DNA from: Colwellia sp. 1_MG-2023
GTDB taxonomy: Bacteria; Pseudomonadota; Gammaproteobacteria; Enterobacterales; Alteromonadaceae
NCBI RefSeq assembly: GCF_030546755.1
Contig: NZ_JAUOPE010000016.1
Span: 47,024 to 111,023 of the forward strand
Length of the DNA stretch: 64,000 nt
Direction: 5' to 3'
Shown: positions 48,617 through 59,300 of the stretch, one piece after another
How positions within the stretch are numbered: the first letter of the stretch is position 1
Layout: the number at the start of each line of letters is the position of its first letter
Translations under genes and position numbers: made by a program
Notes under the pieces: model-generated
Database searches by the model: none
What the model was told of the DNA's origin: nothing
Seen by the model: only the letters and a program-made list of their open reading frames with translations

Positions 48617-50624
48617 AACCTCATTAGGTATAAAGATACCTTATAACCGTTTTGCTGATGTGCAAAAGCACTTAAATAATGTTGAAGCCATTGATTATTT
48701 CTTTGCCAAACAATTTACTGACATTTTGTTTAATCGTTTTATAAATAATACGAATAACTCTGAAACAATTAATATCGCAAATCATCAATATGAATGCTTA
48801 TTCCATTTGCTCATTGCATTAAGTGTTAGTTTAAGAGAGGGACATAGTTGTTTGCCATTAAATGTTGTTGCCGAACAACGCTTTGGTTATTGTTGTGATG
48901 CTTTTGGTGTTGTTAGTCATCAAGGTTTTCAATTTCCTTCATTTATCCACCTACATGAATTGCTTTGCCTTTTAAATATTGATGAAAGTCAGGAACATGG
49001 TGTAGTTTTTCATCAAGAAAAACTCTACTTGCGTCGTTATTATAACTTTGAACAACAAGTCATCGAGTTTTTACACAGTCATCAATCTAACGCTAAAAAT
49101 AATAAAAAACATTTGGTTGCGGATAACTTAGCGTTAATTGAAACAACTACATCATCTGATACCAATGAGATAATGGCGTGTCTTGCATTATTATTTCCAA
49201 ATCAAAGTAACTCTGACACTGCTTTGATAGATTGGCAAAAAATTGCCGTCGCCAATGCGTTAAATAAATCTTTTTCAATTATTGCTGGCGGGCCAGGTAC
49301 TGGTAAAACTTATACGGTAACTAAGTTATTGGCAGCAATTATTATGCTTAATAAAGCCCCAGCGTTAACTATTTCGCTTGTGGCGCCAACCGGAAAAGCT
49401 GCTCAGCGTTTATGTGAGTCGATTAATCAAGCAAAAGATGGTTTTAAAGCGTTATTACCTGAAGAGGTTCTCGCTAAAATCCCAACAGAAACGAAAACTA
49501 TTCATCGATTATTAGGAGTTATTCCAAATAGTCCCAATTTTAGACATCATCAAGAGAACAAATTAAATATAGACGTATTGTTAATTGATGAAGTTTCAAT
49601 GGTTGATTTACCTTTGATGGCGAGAGTATTTAGAGCTTTACCAGCACATTGTCAGGTGATTTTATTAGGCGATGCTCAACAATTACCATCGGTTGCCGCT
49701 GGCAGTGTTTTATCTGATTTAACGCCATTTCATCAAGCACAATATAGCCCTGATAATAAAAAGTTTCTTGAAAAGGTCACCGGCATAACTAATTTACCCA
49801 TTAATAAAAAATGTCCTGTCGATCATCTTACTTATTTAACACATAGCCGTCGTTTTGACGGTAAAGGGGCGATAGGAATTTTGTCGCAACTTGTTATTGC
49901 GGGCGATAGTGAACAAAGCTGGCAGCTTTTACAATCAGCGATAAATAGTGGCAACCCTCAACTTACGTTTATTGAACAAACCCAAGAATTCTCTTCACAG
50001 GCTAGCTGGTTTAACCATTTAATTGACGAGTATTATCAACCAATACGAGCAGCTGAAAGTGTTGAACAAGCCTTTCATTTACTCTCAAAGTTTCGATTTT
50101 TATCCGCTACGAGACAAGGAGAAACAGGCGTCGAAACAATCAATAATTTAGTTGAATCACGGTTACTGCCAGAATTGTCTCATTTGATAAATCACAGGTC
50201 ACATAATAAAAGCCATTCCAAAAATAGCCTTTATCACGGTAAACCTATCATGATTAATGAAAACGATTATAGCTTAGGTTTATACAATGGTGATATTGGC
50301 CTCATTTGGCAGAATGACAAAGGGCATTTAATGGCTTTTTTCGAACAACAAAATGGTCAGTTAACACAGATATTACCTAGTCGTTTACCGCAATTTGAAA
50401 CGGTTTATGCAATGACTATTCATAAAACTCAAGGCAGTGAATTTAACCATGTTGCTTTAATTTTACCTACTAACACCGATAATCAACTGCTCACACGAGA
50501 GCTTTTATATACAGGTATTACACGAGCAAAAGAACAAATCACCTTACAAAGTAAAAAATCAGTCTGGTATCAAGGGGTTGAAAGTCGAGTTGCTCGTTTT
50601 TCCGGCATTAATATTAATCAATAA
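48603..50624 (+). CDS. recD: Exodeoxyribonuclease V subunit RecD
   Basis: About 674 residues. Walker A GGPGTGKT (about 228-235) and the superfamily 1B helicase motifs VLLIDEVSMVDLPLMARVF (in part) and MTIHKTQGSEF near the end. The start overlaps the recB stop: AAGGA at 48598-48602 favours one of three tandem ATGs (48603, 48606 or 48609; 48609 has ideal spacing). A TTG at 48561 deep in recB is unlikely. Fast helicase of the complex; 5'-3'. Confidence 0.95.
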   Translation: MMMHKTSLGIKIPYNRFADVQKHLNNVEAIDYFFAKQFTDILFNRFINNTNNSETINIANHQYECLFHLLIALSVSLREGHSCLPLNVVAEQRFGYCCDAFGVVSHQGFQFPSFIHLHELLCLLNIDESQEHGVVFHQEKLYLRRYYNFEQQVIEFLHSHQSNAKNNKKHLVADNLALIETTTSSDTNEIMACLALLFPNQSNSDTALIDWQKIAVANALNKSFSIIAGGPGTGKTYTVTKLLAAIIMLNKAPALTISLVAPTGKAAQRLCESINQAKDGFKALLPEEVLAKIPTETKTIHRLLGVIPNSPNFRHHQENKLNIDVLLIDEVSMVDLPLMARVFRALPAHCQVILLGDAQQLPSVAAGSVLSDLTPFHQAQYSPDNKKFLEKVTGITNLPINKKCPVDHLTYLTHSRRFDGKGAIGILSQLVIAGDSEQSWQLLQSAINSGNPQLTFIEQTQEFSSQASWFNHLIDEYYQPIRAAESVEQAFHLLSKFRFLSATRQGETGVETINNLVESRLLPELSHLINHRSHNKSHSKNSLYHGKPIMINENDYSLGLYNGDIGLIWQNDKGHLMAFFEQQNGQLTQILPSRLPQFETVYAMTIHKTQGSEFNHVALILPTNTDNQLLTRELLYTGITRAKEQITLQSKKSVWYQGVESRVARFSGININQ

Positions 50625-50658
50625 AGCACATGAAACAGTTAGGATAATTAAACAAATA

Positions 50659-51201
50659 ATGAAAATAGTAGAGATAGATAAAACAATTTATAGACAACGT
50701 TTAAATCGAGTTATTATCGGCTTTATTGTTGTGTTAACTTTATTATCCCTTGTCTTTGGCACCGCTTTGATAGCCACCTTTTCTGAACCTATCACTGAAG
50801 CAATAGTCAATCAAGGTAGTGAGGACACAAGTAACTTTAAGTATAACTTCTCAGGTGTTGTGTTGGCCTTACTTTCTTGTGCTGCCATATTACACTACTT
50901 AAAAACCACACCGTTTTTTTATGAAATTTATTATGTTTGGCAAATGAAGCAAATTCACAATGTAATTTATCGAAAACTAAAGAAAATAAAAAAAGCAGCT
51001 TTTCAAGATCATAATCAAAAAGCCATGATTATTTTGAACTTTTATTACACGAGTTTACATCAGATCTATGTACTTGATGATAATACTTTGACATTATCGT
51101 CTTTAATGCTCGAGCAACAACAGTTAAATGAGTTAATGTTAGCAAGTGAACAATCAATTGATATAGAGCAGTTTAATAAAAAACTAATCGCCGAATTCTA
51201 A
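50659..51201 (+). CDS. DUF3087-family membrane protein
   Basis: 180 residues. Two TM segments (about 18-40 and 65-83) are followed by a soluble part with FYEIYYVWQMKQIHNVIYRKLKKIKKAA (in part) and a C-terminal acidic tail, the DUF3087 pattern. ATG 50659 is preferred; a start at 50578 lies within recD. Unknown function, common near recD in this group. Confidence 0.83.
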   Translation: MKIVEIDKTIYRQRLNRVIIGFIVVLTLLSLVFGTALIATFSEPITEAIVNQGSEDTSNFKYNFSGVVLALLSCAAILHYLKTTPFFYEIYYVWQMKQIHNVIYRKLKKIKKAAFQDHNQKAMIILNFYYTSLHQIYVLDDNTLTLSSLMLEQQQLNELMLASEQSIDIEQFNKKLIAEF

Positions 51202-51228
51202 ACGGTTTAACTATATAAGGGATGAACA

Positions 51229-51615
51229 ATGATAGGTTACGTAACGTTAGGCACTAATAATCTTAAGAAAGCAGTGGACTTTTATGACAATCTTCTAGCA
51301 ACCATAGGTGCAGGTCGCTTTATGGAGACTGAGCAGTTTGTTGCGTGGGCAACGGCTCCTGATCAACCGGGAATATCTGTAACCTTACCATTTAATGGTC
51401 AACCTGCGACTGTTGGTAACGGTAATATGGTTGCTATTGCGATGGATTCGCCGGAAAAAGTCGATGCCTTTTATAAAAAAGCGTTGGAATTAGGTGCAAC
51501 CTGTGAAGGTGAGCCAGGACCAAGAGGTGAGTTTGCTGGTTTTTACGCAGGATATTTTCGTGATTTAGATGGTAATAAACTCAACGCCTTTTATTTTGCC
51601 ATGCCAAGTGAATAA
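51229..51615 (+). CDS. VOC-family protein (glyoxalase-like)
   Basis: 128 residues. GYVTLGTNNLKKAVDFYDNLLATIG at the start and RGEFAGFYAGYFRDLDGNKLNAFYF at the end (both quoted in part) form the paired VOC motifs. Ligand unknown. Follows the DUF3087 gene in the same direction, 27 bp apart, with AAGGGATG upstream of ATG 51229. Confidence 0.88.
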   Translation: MIGYVTLGTNNLKKAVDFYDNLLATIGAGRFMETEQFVAWATAPDQPGISVTLPFNGQPATVGNGNMVAIAMDSPEKVDAFYKKALELGATCEGEPGPRGEFAGFYAGYFRDLDGNKLNAFYFAMPSE

Positions 51616-51660
51616 ACGTAAATCTGTAAAAAGACAAGATGTATCAGCGCAAGGAATTGT

Positions 51661-51921
51661 ATGAAAAAATTAAAAAATGAAGCCGCTCTGTTAAAAAAAG
51701 CCATTGAAATAGGTGAAAAATATGCAATGAATCGTGGCTATAAGGGTTTTTCTGCAACCAATGCAGCTAAGGATAAGGTTGAAAGTCTCTATCGTTTATT
51801 AGTGAATGATAAGCTTGTTCATCCTTTACCGGCAGATGGAGAAGACCTGCAAAGCATGAAGCATAAACTTGCTATTTGGATTTCAAAACAGTTGCCAGAA
51901 GGTCATGAGTTATTAAAATAA
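51661..51921 (+). CDS. DUF5062-family protein
   Basis: 86 residues, helical and charged. It matches the DUF5062 pattern (KNEAALLKKAIEIGEKYAMNRGYKGFS in part; AAKDKVESLYRLLV). Unknown function; a common small gammaproteobacterial protein. ATG 51661 is the start, with AAGGAATT before it. Confidence 0.86.
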   Translation: MKKLKNEAALLKKAIEIGEKYAMNRGYKGFSATNAAKDKVESLYRLLVNDKLVHPLPADGEDLQSMKHKLAIWISKQLPEGHELLK

Positions 51922-51954
51922 TAACGACTTATCAATTACTTACATAAAGATAAT

Positions 51955-51983
51955 AAAAAGCCTTAAGTTATTAAGGCTTTTTT
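51955..51983. terminator. Intrinsic terminator after DUF5062 gene
   Basis: A 12-bp stem AAAAAGCCTTAA / TTAAGGCTTTTT around loop GTTA with a T run; lies between two convergent genes and should work in both directions. Confidence 0.9.
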
Positions 51984-52023
51984 GTTGGCACTGACATCAA
52001 CTATCTAGCTTCATTTTAACAGC

Positions 52024-52833
52024 TTACCACTTCATTCTTGGTTTAAAAGGCTTTTGTTTAGCTTCATCGTGGGTCTGATTATACGACTTAATTTTATAGT
52101 TTTTTCCCGTTAATATTTTTATCTGGTAAATAGTTTCTCTTGCGATAACAGCGCCAGTAGAACTCCACCAACTTTTATTGTAGAGCTTTTTACATGCTGA
52201 CACGGAATCAGGGGAAAACGTTGCGATTTCATTTGCTAGTTTAATCGCTGCTTGCATGGGATCTTTAGACACCTTGGTTAATAAACCTAAACTAAGCGCT
52301 TCTTCACCAGAAATAATTTTAGCGGTCATCGCTAATTCTTTTGCGACATCTAATGGTACGAGTTCTCTTAAAGCTAACGTTCCGCCCATATCAGGAATGA
52401 GTCCCCATTTAGCTTCCATAATCGAAATAGATGCATCTGGGGTAGCAATACGGAAGTCTCCACCAAACGCAATTTGCATTCCAGCTCCCCAGCATCGACC
52501 ATGCATAGCAAAAATGACCGGAACCGCTAAATTACGCCAGCCCGTAGATACCATCTGGGCTTGATTTGAATGCCAAGGTAGCCATTTGAATAATAACCTT
52601 AATGCGTTTTTAGGGGCGCTAAACATAGACTTTACGTCAATACCTGAGCAAAAATCTTCACCTTGTCCGGAAACGATAACAGCTCTAATTGAGGTGTCTT
52701 TTTTTAGTCGCTTAATTGCATGATTTAATTCGTTGAATAAAGTCATATCAATTGCATTATGTTTATCTGCACGAGACAAGGCAATAAAAGCGATACCTTC
52801 TTTTATGTGCAAGGTTAAATTTGAATAGTTCAT
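52024..52833 (-). CDS. Enoyl-CoA hydratase/isomerase family protein (crotonase)
   Basis: 269 residues of the crotonase fold: ALSRADKHNAIDMTLF at 18-33, the oxyanion-hole segment SGQGEDFCSGIDVKSM near 58-73 and the HGRCWGAGMQIAFGGDFRIA segment (in part) near 112-130. Glu residues of the hydratase pair are not both obvious, so isomerase or other CoA activity is possible. Stand-alone gene. Confidence 0.87.
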   Translation of the reverse strand: MNYSNLTLHIKEGIAFIALSRADKHNAIDMTLFNELNHAIKRLKKDTSIRAVIVSGQGEDFCSGIDVKSMFSAPKNALRLLFKWLPWHSNQAQMVSTGWRNLAVPVIFAMHGRCWGAGMQIAFGGDFRIATPDASISIMEAKWGLIPDMGGTLALRELVPLDVAKELAMTAKIISGEEALSLGLLTKVSKDPMQAAIKLANEIATFSPDSVSACKKLYNKSWWSSTGAVIARETIYQIKILTGKNYKIKSYNQTHDEAKQKPFKPRMKW

Positions 52834-52916
52834 TAACAGCCTTAGCTAAAGTTGTCGGTGTAATAATTCTGGTCAAACCAGTTTAGTTAAGCTTAGCAAA
52901 TATATTTCGACTGTCT

Positions 52917-53227
52917 AGGGCTGTTGAACTTTCGCGGTTAGATTTTGTTCGAGTTCAAATCGTTTTAATCGCAACGAGTAGTGTGTAGCCTAGTCATTCT
53001 AAGCAAAGACTACTCAACAAAGCGTAAAACGATTTAAGCCGAATCCTTCGAACCGCGTTTTTGGTCATTTTACGGCGTTGCCCCACAAGGATGTGGGGTA
53101 AGGTGACTTTGCAGGAGCATAAAGTCTTTATCGCCTTTTATGTGGAACAACCCTATAACAAAGGCTCTGTCTTGTATAAATACCTAACAAAATGCGGCGA
53201 AAACAATCTCGAAAGAGCAACAGCTCT
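52917..53227. repeat. MITE-like element with terminal inverted repeats, second copy
   Basis: 311 bp. The left end AGGGCTGTTGAACTTTCG pairs with the right end CGAAAGAGCAACAGCTCT. The interior includes CGTTTTAATCGCAACGAGTAGTG and TTGTATAAATACC, as in the copies at 33439 and 41224. A short in-element frame (53061-53294) is not a credible gene. Confidence 0.75.
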
Positions 53228-53351
53228 TAGATATATAGAAAATTATCTACAATATACGGATTTAAACTATTCAATGAATAGTCACTTGCAATGAGCATTG
53301 ATTTCTAGCACATTGTAATAATCCATAAATAAAAACAAAAACAAAAACAAA

Positions 53352-54398
53352 ATGAATATTAATCTCTTTTCAAATACTGTATTTGTTGGTTTGTCTTTCA
53401 TGCTTTCTGGGACTATAGCAACAGTAAAAGCAAATGAAGCACCATTTGCTATTGCCATTCACGGTGGCGCAGGTGCAATTCAACAAAGTAAAATGACACC
53501 GTCGTTACGAACAACTTATGAAGCTAAGTTAAATGAAGCTGTTGCTAAAGGATACCAATTATTATCCCAAGGAAAATCTAGCCAACAAGCCGTCATCGCT
53601 GCCATTCAAATTCTAGAAGCTTCACCGCTTTTCAATGCAGGTAAAGGTGCTGTATATACCTTTGATGAAGAGCACGAATTAGACGCTTCAATTATGAATG
53701 GTAAAACCCTTAACGCAGGTGCTGTCTCTGGTGTTAAAACCGTAAAAAGCCCAATCGCATTAGCTGAAAAAGTTATGGAAGAATCCGTTCATGTGATGTT
53801 AAGCGGTGAAGGCGCTGAACTATTTGCTAAAAATAAAGGTTTACCACTTGTCGATAATAGCTATTTTAATACTGAGCATCGATACAAAGCGTTATTAAAA
53901 GCCAAAAAGAAGTTGAGTGAAAAAGAGCAAGAGTTAAAAAATTTTCAAGCGGCACATCAAAGCTTACCAACAGAATTTAAAGTCGGAACCGTTGGTGCAG
54001 TGGCTTTAGATAAAGCGGGAAATCTAACTGCCGGTACTTCAACTGGCGGAATGACAGCTAAGCGCTTTGGTAGAGTTGGTGATGCGCCGATAATTGGTGC
54101 AGGTACTTATGCAAATAATAACAGTTGTGCTGTTTCTGCCACTGGACATGGTGAATACTTTATTCGTTATCATGTTGCTGCGGATATTTGCGCGCGGGTT
54201 CAATATCAAAATATACCGTTAGCGAAAGCGGCTGATATTGTTATTAACGATGTATTAGTTAAAGCAGGGGGATCAGGCGGGGTTATAGCTATCGACGCAC
54301 AAGGAAATATAACCATGCCGTTTAATAGTGAAGGTATGTACCGCGCTAGCATGTCTTCTAATGGTCAGTCATTTGTCGGAATATTTCATAATGAATAA
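53352..54398 (+). CDS. Isoaspartyl peptidase/L-asparaginase (Ntn-hydrolase)
   Basis: 348 residues. A signal peptide (about 1-27, ending VKA) is followed by the IAIHGGAGAIQ start and the autocleavage site with Thr213 (VGTVGAVALD), after which the beta-subunit shows GTSTGGMTAKRFGRVGDAP. Cleavage gives alpha and beta subunits; Thr213 becomes the nucleophile. The signal peptide suggests export. No ribosome-binding site is visible; an A-rich AAAAAC repeat (about 53328-53350) precedes ATG 53352. Overlaps creA by 8 bp. Confidence 0.93.
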   Translation: MNINLFSNTVFVGLSFMLSGTIATVKANEAPFAIAIHGGAGAIQQSKMTPSLRTTYEAKLNEAVAKGYQLLSQGKSSQQAVIAAIQILEASPLFNAGKGAVYTFDEEHELDASIMNGKTLNAGAVSGVKTVKSPIALAEKVMEESVHVMLSGEGAELFAKNKGLPLVDNSYFNTEHRYKALLKAKKKLSEKEQELKNFQAAHQSLPTEFKVGTVGAVALDKAGNLTAGTSTGGMTAKRFGRVGDAPIIGAGTYANNNSCAVSATGHGEYFIRYHVAADICARVQYQNIPLAKAADIVINDVLVKAGGSGGVIAIDAQGNITMPFNSEGMYRASMSSNGQSFVGIFHNE

Positions 54399-54873
54399 AT
54401 TATTGGTGTTATCAAGCATCTTTTTAATAGCAGGCTGTTCAGACAATGTAGGCGATGTAAGTTTAGGTTGGTTTACTACCAAAGACGTAAAAATAGAAGC
54501 CATTAAAGATCCTAAACTCAATGGTGTAACTTGTCATATCAGCCATATTGAAGGTAATTTAGATTTATCAGATCCTTCTGATATGAGTATTGCGTGTCGT
54601 CAAACAGGTGAAATTACAGCGACTGAACTTGCCTTAATTGATAAATCGAAAAACGGTGAAATTGTTTTTAAAGAATCGAAAAGTATTCTTTTTAAAAGTT
54701 TAAAAATCAGACGAATTTATGATCAAGAAAATCAAAGTTTAATTTATCTGTCGTATTCAACCAAAGAATCAAGTGGTAGTCATCACCATTCTTTATCTAC
54801 GGTTCCATTATATAAAACAGCCGCTTGGCAATCATTACAACTTTCGAGCAAAGCTACCAATATTAAAAATTAA
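54391..54873 (+). CDS. creA: CreA-family protein
   Basis: 160 residues. ATG 54391 gives a signal/lipobox-like start (LIAGC at 13-17, then SDNVG). The mature part carries the CreA pattern: VSLGWFTTKDVKIEAIKDPKLNGVTCHIS (in part GWFTTKDVKIEAI, GVTCHIS) and DPSDMSIACRQTG. Periplasmic, unknown function. The start overlaps the asparaginase stop (ATGAATAA), so it is coupled. A longer frame beginning at 54328 would be inside the previous gene. Confidence 0.9.
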   Translation: MNKLLVLSSIFLIAGCSDNVGDVSLGWFTTKDVKIEAIKDPKLNGVTCHISHIEGNLDLSDPSDMSIACRQTGEITATELALIDKSKNGEIVFKESKSILFKSLKIRRIYDQENQSLIYLSYSTKESSGSHHHSLSTVPLYKTAAWQSLQLSSKATNIKN

Positions 54874-54895
54874 CTTCATATTTATTCATACTATA

Positions 54896-55681
54896 ATGTT
54901 AAAACAATTATTTAAAACTAAGCCTGTCATAGACGATAATTCTCGCCTTTGGATATTTGATACCTTCTTTTGGGCAATTGAACATTTCAATAGTCAAGTA
55001 TTTCAAACGGAAACTGAATTAGTGCTTCCTACAAACACCTTTTATCCAGGCCGAGTAGGTAGTGCTCTGGAAATGGCTAATAACGTTTTTACTCATACGG
55101 TACAATACGCAGGTATGAAAAATTGGCCGTTAACACTTGTTGCGCCACAACAACTGACTTCAATTGATTTTCCAGAATTAAAAATAGCACAGGGGTTACG
55201 AGGCAAGCGGTCCTTCATTGAATTAGTCAAAGATTCAGATCAAAGCATTAAATTTACTTTTAATCCAAGTCAACTGAATCAACCACAAGATTTAATCGCT
55301 TCTTATGTTCAGCAATTAGCAACCATATTAGTGATGCAACAAAAAATCCTTCCTCCCGGTGGCAAAGAATTTTTACCTCAAGCTATTGATGTTTTATCTT
55401 GTGTGATGGGATTTGGCGTTATTTTTGCCAATACTGCTTATCAATTTAAGGGGGGCTGTGGGTCATGTTATAACCCTAGAGCGAATAGACAAGCTGCGTT
55501 ATCTGAACAAGATACAGTATATGTCTTAGCGCTTTTCTGTTTACTTAAATCCAAAAAACCAAAAGAGGTTAAATCGCATTTAAAAAGTCATCTTCGAAAA
55601 CCTTTTAAAAAGGCTTATCAAGATATTTGTTTATTTCATGATAATCACAAGCATGCTTTATTTTCAAAGGTTGAACAGTAA
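54896..55681 (+). CDS. Conserved-looking protein of unknown family
   Basis: 261 residues, soluble, no signal peptide. A cysteine cluster near 210 (FKGGCGSCYNPRANRQAAL) is the most striking feature, and a PTNTFYPGR segment is near 45-53. ATG 54896 is chosen because a start at 54773 would lie in creA. I do not recognise the family. The cluster of Cys, Asn and Arg residues looks like a functional site. Confidence 0.72.
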   Translation: MLKQLFKTKPVIDDNSRLWIFDTFFWAIEHFNSQVFQTETELVLPTNTFYPGRVGSALEMANNVFTHTVQYAGMKNWPLTLVAPQQLTSIDFPELKIAQGLRGKRSFIELVKDSDQSIKFTFNPSQLNQPQDLIASYVQQLATILVMQQKILPPGGKEFLPQAIDVLSCVMGFGVIFANTAYQFKGGCGSCYNPRANRQAALSEQDTVYVLALFCLLKSKKPKEVKSHLKSHLRKPFKKAYQDICLFHDNHKHALFSKVEQ

Positions 55682-55830
55682 AAAGGCAATGAAAAACGAA
55701 ACAAGATTAATAAATTGTAATTATGATAAATTATTTTGATAGAGACATGATTTATTTAATAATTACGTCTACAGTATTTATATAAACCCTTGAAAATAAT
55801 TTACAAAATAAAAAAATAAGGAATATAGCG

Positions 55831-56232
55831 ATGCTTACATCAGTCAACCTTCGCGATTACATGTTAACTAATCCAGCAAAAGTAAATGAAAATGTTCATT
55901 TATCAGAAGCGATGAAGTCGATAATTGATAACAAAGTATCAGGCTTGTGTATTATTAATGATACCGGTGATTTTGTTGGCATATTATCTGAAATGGATTG
56001 TCTAAACGCTATTTTAAATGCTACCTATAATAATATCGGCGTTGGAAAGGTGAGTGAGTATATGATCAAAGACAATATACTTACTGCAAGCCCAAATGAT
56101 GATATTGTTGATGTTGCAAAAGATATGCTAATGAAAAAACATCGTCGTCGTCCTGTTATTGAAGGTGGAAAATTAGTCGGACAAGTAACATGTCGTCAGT
56201 TACTTGCTGCAGTCAATAAATTTAATTTATAG
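55831..56232 (+). CDS. CBS-domain pair protein
   Basis: 133 residues, two CBS domains (about 8-62 and 72-128): VSGLCIINDTGDFVGILSEMDCL in the first and RRPVIEGGKLVGQVTCRQLL in the second (each shortened). It is a stand-alone adenosyl-ligand-sensing module. ATG 55831, with a weak AAGGAATA ribosome-binding site. Partner unknown. Confidence 0.9.
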   Translation: MLTSVNLRDYMLTNPAKVNENVHLSEAMKSIIDNKVSGLCIINDTGDFVGILSEMDCLNAILNATYNNIGVGKVSEYMIKDNILTASPNDDIVDVAKDMLMKKHRRRPVIEGGKLVGQVTCRQLLAAVNKFNL

Positions 56233-56340
56233 CGGATTATTTCACCGTAAGTTAATAACTGAAAACCTTTTCTATTAAGTATTGGTATTAAACACCAGAA
56301 TTGATAAAATAAGCTTTTACATGTTTTTCATGAGTTTATT

Positions 56341-59300
56341 TTGTCTTCTGAAGTTTCTTCTGATAATAGCATCACACTTGATGCACTTTTTCCTTTATTA
56401 AACCAAACGCGACTTGCCGATAAGTCGCGTTTTAAAAAACGTCTTCATCAATTAAAAAAATTTAAAGTTTCTGAACAGAAACAGCAAGATAAAAAACAAC
56501 GTCAAATAAATCAGCTTGCCGAGCAGATAAAAAAGTCTATCTTGCATAAAGAAAATAAGCAGCAGAAAACCCTTCATATACATTACCCTGAAGCTTTACC
56601 TGTCTCTCAAAATGTCGACAAAATATCTCAGTTAATTAAAGATAATCAAGTTGTGATTATCGCAGGTGAAACCGGCTCTGGAAAAACAACTCAAATACCT
56701 AAAATTTGTTTAGCATTAGGTAGAGGGATCGAAGGGTTAATCGGTCATACTCAACCAAGACGTATTGCTGCTCGAACTGTAGCTACTAGATTGGCTGAAG
56801 AGCTTAACAGCACAGTAGGCGATGTAGTTGGCTATAAAGTCCGCTTTACAGATCAAGTTAGTGATAATAGTTATATCAAATTGATGACCGACGGAATATT
56901 ACTTGCTGAGATGCAAAATGATCGTTTACTAAAGCAATACGATACTTTAATCATCGATGAAGCCCATGAAAGAAGCCTAAATATTGATTTTATATTAGGT
57001 TACTTAAAGCAAATACTACCTAAGCGTCCTGATCTGAAAGTTATCATTACTTCTGCAACGATTGATCCTGAACGTTTTGCTGCACATTTTGGCACAACAG
57101 ATACTGAGCAAGCTCCTATTATTGAAGTTTCTGGACGTACATTTCCTGTAGAAATGTTATATCGGCCATTAAATGAAATGAAAGATAATGACCAAGATGG
57201 TCAAGACGATGGCGTTGATGTTATATCTGGCATTTTGCAGGCAGTTGATGAACTTTCTGCCTATGGCCAAGGCGATATATTAGTTTTTTTAAACGGTGAA
57301 CGAGAAATCCGTGATACAGCCTATGCACTGGAAAAAGCAAATTTACGTCATACCCAAATATTACCGTTATTCTCACGTTTGACAGTACAAGAACAAAACC
57401 GTATTTTCCAACCTCATTCAGGTCGTAATATTGTTTTGGCTACTAACGTTGCTGAAACGAGTTTAACGGTTCCGGGGATAAAATTCGTGATAGACCCGGG
57501 TACAGCGAGGATCTCTCGTTATAGTTATCGAACTAAAGTTCAACGCTTACCCATTGAAGCCATTTCACAAGCTAGTGCTAATCAACGAGCTGGTCGTTGT
57601 GGTCGTGTGTCTGAAGGTGTTTGTATACGCTTATATTCTGAAGAAGACTACCTAAACAGACCCGAGTTTACGGATCCTGAAATATTACGGACAAACTTGG
57701 CAACTGTTATTTTACAAATGCTTGCTTTAGATTTAGGCGATATTAATAACTTTCCGTTTGTACAGCCACCAGATAGTAGAAATATTAATGATGGAGTTCG
57801 TCTATTAGAAGAACTCAATGCTGTTGATAAAACAGATCAAAACAATAGGTTAACGAAAACAGGGCGGTTGTTAGCGAAATTCCCTGTAGATCCACGCTTA
57901 GCTAAAATGGTGTTAACCGCAATAGAGTTAGGTTGTATAGAGCAAATTTTTATAATTGTTGCCGCCTTAAGCATACAAGACCCACGAGAACGTCCTTTTG
58001 AAAAACAACAAGCGTCTGATGAACAACATAATCGTTTTAAAGATAAGCAATCAGATTTCATTAGTTTTTTAAATTTGTGGGGTTATGTTAACGATAACCA
58101 AAAAGCGTTAACGAATAATCAATTTAGAAAATTATGTCAAAAAGAATTCCTTTCTTATATTCGAATACGCGAATGGCAAGATATTTATAGCCAATTAAAG
58201 TTAGCGTTGAAAGACAACAATATTGCGATGTCTTCGGTGACCGTTGACGATGAAAATAGCCAAGGGCAAGATATTATTCATCAAGCCATTTTAAGTGGGC
58301 TGTTAAGTCTTATAGGCCAACAAGATGAAAATAGAGAATATAAAGGAGCAAGAGGCACTAAGTTTTTTGTTTTTCCTGGCTCTGCTTTAGCTAAAAAGCC
58401 CCCGAAATGGTTGATGGCAGCCGAGTTAGTTGAAACGAGTCGATTATTTGGTCGAATGGTCGCTAAAATAGATCCATTATGGATTGAGCCAATGGCAAAC
58501 CATTTATTAAAACGGAATTTTAGCGAACCACACTGGGAGAAAAAGCAAGGCTCAGTAATGGGTTACGAGCAAGTTTCTTTATATGGCATGGTTATCGTTG
58601 CCAAGAGGAAAATACAATTTAATACCATAGAACCAGATACTTGTCGGGATATCTTTATCAGAGAAGCACTTGTCAATGGTGATGCAAATATTCGAGAATC
58701 CTTTTATCAGCGTAATCTTGATTTAGTTAAAGAAGTAGAGAAACTAGAACAAAAAGCTCGACGTAAAGATTTTCTTATTGATGAAGAACAACTTTATCAT
58801 TTTTACAGCGACAAATTGCCTGAGCATATCATTTGTCAACGAAGTTTTTTATCTTGGTGGAAAAAAACGAAATTAAGCCAGCCTAAGTTGCTTAATTTTA
58901 CCCGAGAATTTTTACTCAACGAAGACAGCAAAAAAATTACTAAAGCTGAGTACCCTGATATTTGGCAACAAGGGAATTTAAACTTTGCTCTAAGTTATCA
59001 TTTTACGCCTGGAGATATCGATGATGGTGTTAGTGTCCATATTCCGTTAGGCATTTTAAACCAAGTACAAGAACATGGTTTTGATTGGCAAATCCCTGCA
59101 TTACGTTACGAATTAATCATAGCGTTAATCAAAGGTTTACCAAAAAGTTTGAGACGTAATTTTGTCCCGGCTCCTAATTATGCTGATGCTTGTATTGCAG
59201 CAATTGTGCAAGATGAACAAACTTTACAACAAGCGGTAGCTAAGCAATTACTTAGAATGACAGGGGTTAGATTAGATGAAGAAAGTTGGCAAGATTTAGT

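Noticed and set aside
53061..53294. 77-codon frame between crotonase and asparaginase genes
   Set aside because: Most of it lies in the MITE-like element, it has no ribosome-binding site, and it shows no recognisable domain.
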